In this document: one piece after another, positions 1 to 5,851 of the stretch | Layout of the letters: every line of letters begins with the position of its first letter | Numbering within the stretch: the stretch's first letter is position 1 | The notes under the pieces: generated by a model | Database searches by the model: none | Told to the model about the DNA's origin: nothing | Seen by the model: only the letters and a program-made list of their open reading frames with translations | Origin: Armatimonadota bacterium | GTDB lineage: Bacteria > Armatimonadota > Fimbriimonadia > Fimbriimonadales > Fimbriimonadaceae | NCBI GenBank assembly: GCA_003516955.1 | Contig: DPBN01000157.1 | Location: 1 to 6,603, forward strand | Length of the DNA: 6,603 nucleotides | Direction: 5' to 3' | Program-made: the position numbers and the translations under genes

Positions 1-191
1 TGCTGCGCGAGCTGGAGCACTTCGAGGCCCGCCAGGCCGCCTCCGGCCACCGCAGGCTGGGGGCGACCGCCGGGTACCACGACGACCTCGTCTGCGCCCT
101 CGCGCTCGCCGCCTGGCGCCTGCCCCAACCCTACCGGCCCTCGATCCTGCTGGGCGAGCCCCGCCGGTTCAGCCCGAACCCAACGCCATGA
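1..191 (+). CDS. Phage terminase large subunit, C-terminal fragment (5' end outside window)
   Basis: Only the last 62 codons are visible, read from base 3 to a TGA at 189-191. The large terminase is the motor that cuts and packages phage DNA into the prohead; its C-terminal half is an RNase H-like nuclease. The visible stretch contains GYHDDLVCALALAAWR (about residues 24-39 of the fragment). This matches the last acidic motif of that nuclease fold, an Asp pair followed by an alanine-rich helix. The stop overlaps the next gene's start as ATGA, and that gene is a portal protein, the normal neighbour of a large terminase. The motif and the neighbour together support the call; the ATPase domain cannot be seen. 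An unrelated RNase H-like protein is possible but less likely in this context. Confidence 0.8.
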   Translation, partial: LRELEHFEARQAASGHRRLGATAGYHDDLVCALALAAWRLPQPYRPSILLGEPRRFSPNPTP

Positions 192-1276
192 AGCTCTGGA
201 AGCACCTCTTCGCCAAACGACGCAAGCCCCGCGATCCCCAGACGCCGCAGCTCACCCGCTGGCAGGCCGACGCCCTCGCCCGGAGCTCCGTCCCTCCCGG
301 CGCGCCCTCCTACGCCCTGCTCGACGAGATGCAGCGCGACGCCATGGTCCAAACCGCCCTCACCCTCAAGCGCCTGGGGGTGCTGGCCGCGCCCTGGCGG
401 GTCGCAGAGCCCGACGCGTCCCCCGAAGCCGCGCGACGAACCCGCTTCGTGCGGGAGGCCTTCGCGCGGATGGAGGGCTCGCCGACCGGCGTGCTCGACG
501 CCGCCATGGACGCCTTCGCCAAGGGATGGTCCGTCCAGGAGCTGGTGTTCGAGGAGGACGCCGGGGCCGTGTGGCTCCGAGCCGCCAGGCCCAAGGACCC
601 CGCGCTCTTCGGCCTCGACGTCGACCGCTTCGGCCGCATCCAAGGACTGATCCTCCGCCTGCCGGGCGAGCCGGATCGTCGCGTGCCCGTCGGCAAGTTC
701 GCGCTGTACGTCCACCGACCCACCTACGCCCGGCCCACCGGCCGCAGCGACCTCGAGGCCGCCCTGCCGCACTGGCAGGCCAAGCGCGCGCTCCTAGAGG
801 CCTGGCGGCTCCACCTGGAGCGCTTCGCCTCGCCGACGGTCACCGGTCGCTTCGACCCTGGCCTGCCGCCGGAGGAGCAGGCGGCCCTCTTGGAGGCCCT
901 GCAGAACCTGCATCGCAACCTGGCGCTGGTCTTCCCCAACCAGATCGAGGTGGGAACGATCGGCGGCGACAAGGAGTCCTCCTCGGGCTTCCTCGAGGCC
1001 GTGGACTTCCACAACCGGGAGATCGCCCGCGCGATCCTCGGCCAGACCCTCACCACCGACGAGGGGCGCCGCGTCGGCTCCATGGCGCTGGGCAAGGTGC
1101 ACTTCCAGGTGCTCCTGCTCCAGCTGGAGGCGATCCGCCGCGACCTGGCCGACACCGTCATGACCGAGCAGATCATCCGACCGCTCGTCGAGCTGAACTT
1201 CGGCCCCGGCCCGGTGCCCCGCTTCGAGTTCGAGCCGCTGGCGCTCGGGCCGTTCGCCACCGGCACCGTGGCCTGA
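188..1276 (+). CDS. Mu gp29-like phage portal protein (DUF935 family)
   Basis: This 362-residue protein would form the dodecameric portal ring at the phage head vertex, through which the terminase pumps DNA. Family hallmarks are visible. One is a segment at about residues 183-222 beginning PTGRSDLEAALPHWQAKR and continuing to LERFASPTVTGRF. Another is ILGQTLTTDEG at 283-293, followed by GSMALGKVHFQV. Both resemble the conserved core of Mu gp29 and its relatives. The ATG at 188 overlaps the terminase stop by 4 bases and has no obvious Shine-Dalgarno sequence, so translation is probably coupled. At 362 residues it is clearly shorter than Mu gp29 (about 510); it ends soon after the conserved core and lacks the long C-terminal region. 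The reading frame is intact with no frameshift, so the short end may be natural to this phage or may reflect decay. No head-morphogenesis gene follows. Confidence 0.88.
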   Translation: MKLWKHLFAKRRKPRDPQTPQLTRWQADALARSSVPPGAPSYALLDEMQRDAMVQTALTLKRLGVLAAPWRVAEPDASPEAARRTRFVREAFARMEGSPTGVLDAAMDAFAKGWSVQELVFEEDAGAVWLRAARPKDPALFGLDVDRFGRIQGLILRLPGEPDRRVPVGKFALYVHRPTYARPTGRSDLEAALPHWQAKRALLEAWRLHLERFASPTVTGRFDPGLPPEEQAALLEALQNLHRNLALVFPNQIEVGTIGGDKESSSGFLEAVDFHNREIARAILGQTLTTDEGRRVGSMALGKVHFQVLLLQLEAIRRDLADTVMTEQIIRPLVELNFGPGPVPRFEFEPLALGPFATGTVA

Positions 1277-1282
1277 ACCCGC

Positions 1283-1690
1283 TCAGCGCCCGAGCGCCTC
1301 TCGGACCAGCCGCACGCACTCCCGGAGGCCGTCCCCGCGCAGCTGGCACTCCCACAGCACCAGCACGCGGTATCCGGCGGCCTCCAGCGCGGCCTTGTTG
1401 CGGGCGTCGCGCTCGGCGTTCTGGGCGAACTTGGCCTCCCAATAGGCGCGGTTGGTCTTCGGGATCCTGCGGCGGCCGCACAGCGGGCAGCCGTGCCAGA
1501 AGCACCCGTGCACGAACACCGCCAGCCTCGCGGGGCCGTACACCACGTCCGGCCGGCCTGGCAGCCTGGCGACGTTCTTCCGGTAGCCGCGCAGGCCCTC
1601 GGCCCACAGAGCCTTGCGCAGGGCCTGCTCCGGCCGCGTGTCCTTGGAGCGGTTCGAGACCATGCTGGCGTGCGTGGCCTCCGAGACCAC
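1283..1690 (-). CDS. vsr: Very short patch repair (Vsr) family DNA mismatch endonuclease
   Basis: Vsr enzymes nick DNA 5' of a T:G mismatch created by deamination of 5-methylcytosine, starting short-patch repair. From the GTG at 1690 the product is 135 residues, similar to E. coli Vsr (about 156). Visible motifs are RSKDTRPE (14-21), LPGRPD (43-48, with D48 in the place of the catalytic Asp51), FVHGCFWHGC (59-68, with H61 and H66 matching His64 and His69), NAERDARN (91-98) and WECQL (113-117). C63, C68, C71 and C115 are the likely zinc ligands; a Cys replaces one of the E. coli His ligands. The start is uncertain: an in-frame GTG at 1741 adds 17 residues including a Trp that aligns in some relatives, and an ATG at 1663 is also possible. 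A GGAGGAGAGG stretch lies just inside the 1741 start but serves no ATG or GTG at normal spacing. The gene follows the cytochrome gene on the same strand and converges on the portal gene with a 6-base gap. No cytosine methyltransferase is in the window. Confidence 0.9.
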   Translation of the reverse strand: MVSEATHASMVSNRSKDTRPEQALRKALWAEGLRGYRKNVARLPGRPDVVYGPARLAVFVHGCFWHGCPLCGRRRIPKTNRAYWEAKFAQNAERDARNKAALEAAGYRVLVLWECQLRGDGLRECVRLVREALGR

Positions 1691-1767
1691 CCACGTCTCG
1701 CGCAGCTTCAGAATCCCGTAAGCCTTCCTCTCCTCCGCCACCGGATGAGGAAGTCTAGCCCAGGGCG

Positions 1768-2991
1768 TCAGTCGCCGGAGAACCGGTGGTCGAAGGCCTC
1801 GCCGGGCGTCTGCGTGTGGCACACCGTGCAGGTCTTGATCGTGCCGGCGTGGCCCTGCAGAGCGATGGCTTGGACGTTGTCGTTCGGCTGGCTGGACGGG
1901 GCGATCGCGTGCGGGCTGCCGTGGCACGCCGCGCACATCACCCCATGGTGGCCCTTCGAGTCTTTGAACAGCTTGCCGGCCTGCTCGTACTCGTGTCCGG
2001 CCACGTTGTGGCAGGATCCGCACCGCGGCTCGTCGGCCCACGGACGGCGCGCGGGGCTGGCGACCTCCGCCATGCCGCCGTGGCAGGTGGTGCAGGTCAT
2101 GCCCCTCGCCGCATGCACGTCCCTCAGGCACTGCGTCTGCGGACCCGGGTGGCAAGCGTAGCACTTGTTGGATAGGCTGATCGAACCCATCCGCGCAGCG
2201 TGGGCGCCGTGCATGGCCCGGCTCAGGTTCGGCAGGTTGGGATTCCCGGCCGCCCCGAGGGCGGGATCCGCATGGCATTTGGCGCACAGAACCGGCTTCT
2301 GCGTCCTCAGCGAGGTGCCGTGCCGGCGGTCGTGCGCGGCCAGGATGTCGTCGTCCGTCTTCGCGGGATCCGACGGGCTGTGGCACAGGTTGCATTTCAT
2401 CTCCCAACTCACAGGCACCACGGCCCGGGTCGTGGCGACCGTCGCGCCGTTCAGCCGCACGTCGATCTGGGACAGCTGGTAGGGATCCTCCGACTGGCCG
2501 TCGGTCATCGGCGTGGTCGGAATGCCGGCCGCCTCGTAGTAGCCGAGGCCGGTTGCGTCCATGGTGCCCCGCATCCCTTTGCCGGCCAACCCGGTGTTCA
2601 GGGCGAGGTTGACCCCGAACAGGCTCGGCGCGTACGTCCAGAAGTTCGTCTTCGAGGCCGATTCCGAGTTGCCTGGGATAGAGTAGGCCACCGATAGCCC
2701 GGCGCCCAAGATCTTAGGGTCCTTGCCCCGGGCGATCACCTGCGCCCGCAGGGTGTTGTAGGGGGGGAGGATGCAGAGCGAGCTGAAGTCCTGCCCCATG
2801 CAGTGCATCCCCAGATCGTTGAACCCGAAGACCACGTACGACGCTAGCGTGCCGCCTCCGCCACCGCCGTCGTCGTCTCCGCCACCGCCCGCGCTGGCCG
2901 AGCCTCCGCCGCCGCAACCGAGGCCGAGAAGCCCCGCGCCCAGCGAGAGACAGCCCGCCAACAGCCACCACCGTCCAAACCGCGTCTGCAT
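1768..2991 (-). CDS. Seven-heme c-type cytochrome, putative lipoprotein
   Basis: A 407-residue exported electron-transfer protein. Seven CXXCH heme-attachment sites are seen, at residues 200, 236, 277, 300, 324, 353 and 388 (CNLCH, CAKCH, CYACH, CTTCH, CGSCH, CAACH, CTVCH). Many spare histidines (for example H220, H261, H264, H333, H348, H381) could be distal ligands. The N-terminus has RxxGR then a hydrophobic stretch (8-25) ending at C26, and a Gly/Asp/Ser-rich linker (27-47). This suggests a lipoprotein, although the LGLGC box has Gly at -3; LAGC at 11-14 fits the lipobox better but leaves a very short hydrophobic core. Residues about 50-195 form a heme-free domain beginning YVVFGFNDLGMHCM with ILPPYNT at 74-80, which I recall from other environmental multiheme proteins but cannot name. 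The ATG at 2991 has GGAGG seven bases upstream (2999-3003). The electron partner is unknown; no maturation, porin or reductase gene is adjacent. Confidence 0.9.
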   Translation of the reverse strand: MQTRFGRWWLLAGCLSLGAGLLGLGCGGGGSASAGGGGDDDGGGGGGTLASYVVFGFNDLGMHCMGQDFSSLCILPPYNTLRAQVIARGKDPKILGAGLSVAYSIPGNSESASKTNFWTYAPSLFGVNLALNTGLAGKGMRGTMDATGLGYYEAAGIPTTPMTDGQSEDPYQLSQIDVRLNGATVATTRAVVPVSWEMKCNLCHSPSDPAKTDDDILAAHDRRHGTSLRTQKPVLCAKCHADPALGAAGNPNLPNLSRAMHGAHAARMGSISLSNKCYACHPGPQTQCLRDVHAARGMTCTTCHGGMAEVASPARRPWADEPRCGSCHNVAGHEYEQAGKLFKDSKGHHGVMCAACHGSPHAIAPSSQPNDNVQAIALQGHAGTIKTCTVCHTQTPGEAFDHRFSGD

Positions 2992-2998
2992 GAACGAG

Positions 2999-3003
2999 CC
3001 TCC
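2999..3003 (-). promoter_or_regulatory. Ribosome binding site of the cytochrome gene
   Basis: On the minus strand GGAGG lies seven bases before the ATG at 2991. It is the clearest Shine-Dalgarno sequence among the gene starts here and fixes the start of the cytochrome, since this ATG also leads directly into the signal peptide. Confidence 0.75.
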
Positions 3004-3036
3004 AGCGGGCGGCCTGACACCAACCCACTGAAACCC

Positions 3037-3065
3037 ATGTTAACACAAAGGCTCGGAGATGCCAA
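3037..3065 (-). promoter_or_regulatory. Sigma70-type promoter of the cytochrome gene
   Basis: On the minus strand TTGGCA (3065-3060, five of six matches to TTGACA) is separated by exactly 17 bases from TAACAT (3042-3037, four of six matches to TATAAT). Transcription would begin near 3030, giving a leader of about 39 bases that contains the GGAGG ribosome site. The element sits in the 94-base gap between the cytochrome gene and the end of the 114-residue gene upstream, in a locally AT-richer patch of a very GC-rich region. This is a visual match only. Confidence 0.5.
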
Positions 3066-3085
3066 GCAGGGAGGACCGGGGCGCG

Positions 3086-3430
3086 TCAGCCCTCTGCGGA
3101 GGCCGGCTCGAGGTCCTGTTCGCGGACCAGCAGCACGAAGTGCGCGTTGAACGCCAGCTCCTCTTTGGTCAGCGTCTTCTTCTGCTCCTCGCCGATCGAC
3201 GACAGGAACTTGTCCCGCATGCGCTGCACCGCCTTCGCGTGCACGTCCGCCGTGACCTCGCCCAGGCGATCGGGATCAACCTTCACGGCCACCTCCTCGG
3301 GCGAGTACACGGCCTGGACCGTGCCGATCAGGCCGGCCATGTGCTCGAAATACCGTCCGGTCTTTCTGTCGTCGGGGGTCGCCGGACGCGAGACCACGCG
3401 CACGCGGTCCCCTTCCTTCCAAGAGGGCAT
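3086..3430 (-). CDS. Conserved small protein of unknown function, SH3-like N-terminus
   Basis: A 114-residue soluble protein with no signal peptide or membrane segment. The N-terminal half (about 5-52) starts WKEGDRVRVVSRP, then has a conserved-looking YFEHMAGLIGTVQAVYS and a strand ending in EVAVKVD. This pattern of a basic 'GDRV' strand, a 'G-x-GTV' turn and a short 'V-x-V' strand suggests a small SH3-like or KOW-like barrel. The C-terminal half (about 62-95) is charged and helical, rich in Lys and Glu, and the end returns to a strand (HFVLLVREQDLEP). I recall similar proteins without an assigned function. The ATG at 3430 was chosen because the conserved sequence begins there; the frame stays open upstream to 3628, but that part is low-quality sequence antisense to the LD-carboxypeptidase gene. 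Only a weak purine run precedes the start. It may be a nucleic-acid or protein-binding accessory factor, but that is a guess. Confidence 0.8.
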   Translation of the reverse strand: MPSWKEGDRVRVVSRPATPDDRKTGRYFEHMAGLIGTVQAVYSPEEVAVKVDPDRLGEVTADVHAKAVQRMRDKFLSSIGEEQKKTLTKEELAFNAHFVLLVREQDLEPASAEG

Positions 3431-3509
3431 GAGGGCAGTGTACCCCCCGCCAAGGAGCCGCCGTCCCGGCCGTCCCCGGTCGGCGCGGGCCGTCCGCCCG
3501 GGGGCCATA
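3431..3509. promoter_or_regulatory. Divergent promoter region between the 114-residue gene and the ldc-recN operon
   Basis: These 79 bases separate two genes transcribed away from each other and should carry both promoters. On the minus strand TACACT (3442-3437) fits the TANNNT form of a -10 box and ends six bases before the ATG at 3430, a spacing typical of leaderless transcripts. On the plus strand CATAAT (3506-3511) resembles a -10 box but overlaps the ATG at 3510; it would fit only if translation starts at 3525. Neither has a convincing -35 box. GCCGTCC occurs three times in direct orientation (3460-3466, 3469-3475, 3489-3495). Confidence 0.35.
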
Positions 3510-4457
3510 ATGACGGCTACCGCCATGATCCCAGCAGTCCGCAAGCCCTCCCCCGTGCGCCCCGGCGACCGCGTGCGCATCGTCTCCCCGGCCTCCCCGC
3601 TGGACGAGGCCACCGTTCGACAGGGCATGCGCCTCCTCGAAGAGCGCGGCTACCTCGTCGACCTGGGTCCCCACGCCCTGCTGAGCTCCGGCTACCTGGC
3701 CGGTCCCGACGAGCTCCGCGCGCGCGACCTGCAGGAGGCGTTCCTCGACCCGGAGGTCAAGGCCGTGTTCTGCTCCCGCGGCGGATACGGCACCTCGCGC
3801 ATCCTCCCGATGCTCGACCTGGACGCGATGGCCGCCTCGCGCACCCTGTTCCTGGGCTACTCGGACGTCACCGTCCTGCACCTCGCGCTCAACCGACGCG
3901 GCCTGCCGTCGGTCTACGCGCCGATGCCGATCACCCTCTCCAGCCCCAAGGAGCCGTGGGTCTACGAGTCGCTCTTCCGCGCCTTCGCCGGCGACACGCG
4001 GGTTCCCGACGAGGCGCCCAAGGCCGAGTGCGTGGTGCCCGGCGTCGCTGAGGGGATCGTCGTCGGCGGCACGCTGTGCCTGCTCACCGACGCCATCGCC
4101 ACGCCCGAGGAGATGGACCTGGAGGGCAAGATCGTGATGATCGAGGACGTCGACGAGTACAACTACCGCGTCGATGCGATGCTCACCCACCTGCTCAACG
4201 CCGGTCGGATCCAGAAGGCCGCCGGCATCGTGGTCGGCGAGATGACCCGCAGCGACTCCAAGATCGAGCCCTCCATCGACGGCTGGAAGTGGAAGGACGT
4301 GGTGCGCGACCGCCTGGCGCCCCTCGGCATCCCGATGGTCTGGGACTACCCGTTCGGGCACAACCGCGCCATGCTCAGCGTCCCCATGGGCATCCGCGCC
4401 AGGCTGGACGCCGAGGCCGGCACCCTAGAGTATCTGGAGCCGTTGTGCGAGGACTGA
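3510..4457 (+). CDS. LD-carboxypeptidase, peptidase family S66 (LdcA/MccF-like)
   Basis: This serine peptidase of 315 residues (usual family length about 300-350) is expected to remove the terminal D-Ala from tetrapeptide peptidoglycan fragments, as LdcA does in murein recycling; MccF-type members instead cleave microcin C-like compounds. The full catalytic set is visible: S118 in FLGYSDVTVLH, E212 in MIEDVDEYNYRVD, and H284 in YPFGHNRAMLSVPMGIRA. Other family marks are PGDRVRIVSPASP near the N-terminus (18-30), CSRGGYGTSRIL (88-99) and VGGTLCLLT (185-193). No signal peptide is seen, so it is cytoplasmic. The ATG at 3510 has GGGGG five bases upstream; an in-frame ATG at 3525 would give 310 residues and is nearly as good. 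It is the first gene of a three-gene overlapping operon and shares 13 bases with the next gene. Family assignment is firm; the LdcA-versus-MccF substrate is not decided by the sequence. Confidence 0.93.
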   Translation: MTATAMIPAVRKPSPVRPGDRVRIVSPASPLDEATVRQGMRLLEERGYLVDLGPHALLSSGYLAGPDELRARDLQEAFLDPEVKAVFCSRGGYGTSRILPMLDLDAMAASRTLFLGYSDVTVLHLALNRRGLPSVYAPMPITLSSPKEPWVYESLFRAFAGDTRVPDEAPKAECVVPGVAEGIVVGGTLCLLTDAIATPEEMDLEGKIVMIEDVDEYNYRVDAMLTHLLNAGRIQKAAGIVVGEMTRSDSKIEPSIDGWKWKDVVRDRLAPLGIPMVWDYPFGHNRAMLSVPMGIRARLDAEAGTLEYLEPLCED

Positions 4458-5851
4458 CCTCCCTGCTCGTTGGCTGTATAGCGATCGCTCTATGCCCCGC
4501 GCAGAGGTGGGAGAAGCTGCTCGCGCCCGGCCTGACCTACCGCATGGAGGTCCAGGCTACGGCGCCGCGGGTGATCCACGCCCTGCGCTTCAGCCTCGGT
4601 ACGCCGGTCGTCCGTGCCGAAGCCGAGCTGGCCCAGCAGAAGGTCTACGCCGACGACCCCGCCCAAGGCCGCGAGACCGTGTCCCTGCTCGCCCGTCGAA
4701 CGGGAGCCCTGGCCGGCGTCAACGCCGACTTCTTCCCGTTCACGGGCGACGTGCTCGGCCTGATGGTCCGCAACGGCGAGCTGATCAGCGAGCCGGAACC
4801 CCGACGCGCGGTCTTCGGCTGGGGACCCTCCGATGCCGTGTTCGGCTACGGCCGTTGGACCGGAACGGTGCGGCTGCCCGACGGCTCGGCCGCCCCGCTC
4901 GCCGGACTGAACCGCGACTGCGCCGGCGGAGAGCTGGTCCTCAACTTCCCGGCGGCCGGCCTCGTCCGCAGCCCACAGGGCTCTATAGCGATCGTTCTGG
5001 ACGCCCCCGCGGAACCCCAACCGACCGGCGCGCTGTCCGCCACGGTGCGCCAAGTGCGCACCGACGCTCCCCGTCTGCCGGTCGAGCCGGGCACGGCCGT
5101 CCTCGTCGTGGCGGGCGCGGCCGCCCAACAGCTGGCTTCGGTCAAGCCGGGGGACGTCCTGACCTTCGAGTGGCGCACCGAGGGCTTCGACTGGGCCAAG
5201 GTCCGCCAGGCGGTCGGGGGCGGGCCGTGGCTGGTGCGCAACGGCCAGCCCGCGGTCAACGCGCAGGCCGAGGGCTTCGCCCCCGGCTTTTCGGCCAACC
5301 GGCACCCCCGCACCGCCGTCGGCCGAACGCCCGAGGGAGACGTGTGGCTCGTCGCCATCGACGGCCGCCAGGCCATGAGCGTCGGCGCCACCCTCGAGGA
5401 GACCGCGCGGATCCTCATCCGACTGGGCTGCGTTGACGGGATCAACCTGGATGGAGGAGGCAGCACGGTCCTCAGCCTCTTCGGGTTCGCGATGAACCGG
5501 CCCAGCGACGGCTCGGAGCGCGCCGTGTCCAACGCGGTGCTGTTCTACGGTCCGCGCCCTCAGCCCGAAGACGGCGAGCTGAGAATCCCGCTGGAGTCGA
5601 TCCCGCCCGTCGGCGGGGAGCTGCGCCTGCGGCTCCTGCGCGAGGACGGCCAGCCGATCCCCAACGCCGAGGTGCTCTGGACCGCCGCCGGCGCGGCCTG
5701 GATCGACCAGGGCGGCACCCTGCGCGCCCTCCGCCCGGGCCCCGTGACCGTGCGCGCCTTCGCCCGAGGACGATGGACGGAGCGCACCTTCGAGGTCCCG
5801 GCTCCGAACGCCTCCGCCCGCTCGTCTGTACGTTCGCGGGTCGTGCGATGA
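4445..5851 (+). CDS. Exported phosphodiester glycosidase family protein (NAGPA/DUF2233-like)
   Basis: A 468-residue protein starting at a GTG that lies inside the end of the LD-carboxypeptidase gene, with GGAG five bases upstream. Residues 1-19 form a signal peptide (VRGLTSLLVGCIAIALCPA, likely cleaved before Q20), so the enzyme acts outside the cytoplasm. The body matches the family named after the human enzyme that removes GlcNAc from GlcNAc-phosphomannose. Motifs are GVNADFF (91-97), GGGPWLVRNG (258-267), HPRTAVGRT (287-295), AIDGRQAMSVGATLEETA (304-321), NLDGGGST (334-341) and SERAVSNAVLFYG (357-369). Bacterial members are thought to cleave sugar phosphodiesters such as cell-wall teichoic or exopolysaccharide linkages; the substrate here is unknown. 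Residues about 378-452 form a separate strand-rich region resembling an Ig-like or bacterial adhesion-type domain, perhaps for wall binding. The stop overlaps the recN start by 4 bases. Being next to an LD-carboxypeptidase fits a cell-envelope role. Confidence 0.88.
   Translation: MRGLTSLLVGCIAIALCPAQRWEKLLAPGLTYRMEVQATAPRVIHALRFSLGTPVVRAEAELAQQKVYADDPAQGRETVSLLARRTGALAGVNADFFPFTGDVLGLMVRNGELISEPEPRRAVFGWGPSDAVFGYGRWTGTVRLPDGSAAPLAGLNRDCAGGELVLNFPAAGLVRSPQGSIAIVLDAPAEPQPTGALSATVRQVRTDAPRLPVEPGTAVLVVAGAAAQQLASVKPGDVLTFEWRTEGFDWAKVRQAVGGGPWLVRNGQPAVNAQAEGFAPGFSANRHPRTAVGRTPEGDVWLVAIDGRQAMSVGATLEETARILIRLGCVDGINLDGGGSTVLSLFGFAMNRPSDGSERAVSNAVLFYGPRPQPEDGELRIPLESIPPVGGELRLRLLREDGQPIPNAEVLWTAAGAAWIDQGGTLRALRPGPVTVRAFARGRWTERTFEVPAPNASARSSVRSRVVR

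Noticed and set aside
1280..1296. Small hairpin CGCTC/GAGCG at the convergent portal-vsr end
   Set aside because: The stem has only five base pairs, no T-run follows on either strand, and it lies inside the vsr 3' end, so it is not supported as a terminator.
526..1758. Long plus-strand open frame of 410 codons running through the portal gene and past it
   Set aside because: It is rich in Arg, Pro, Gly and Ala with no recognisable motif, and it overlaps the well-supported portal gene and, antisense, vsr. Stop codons are rare in alternative frames of DNA this GC-rich.
1691..2407. Upstream extension of the vsr reading frame through the cytochrome gene, suggesting a 374-residue fusion
   Set aside because: The extra part is an out-of-frame reading of the cytochrome gene on the same strand, without domain features; only the last 135-152 residues look like protein.
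2851..2915. GC-rich low-complexity tract on the cytochrome gene
   Set aside because: It encodes the Gly/Asp/Ser linker after the membrane anchor, a usual feature of such proteins, so it is not called as a separate repeat element.
3276..4361. Minus-strand open frame of 361 codons opposite the LD-carboxypeptidase gene
   Set aside because: It is antisense to a gene with a complete catalytic triad; its composition (His, Asp, Gly, Val rich) is that of an antisense shadow.
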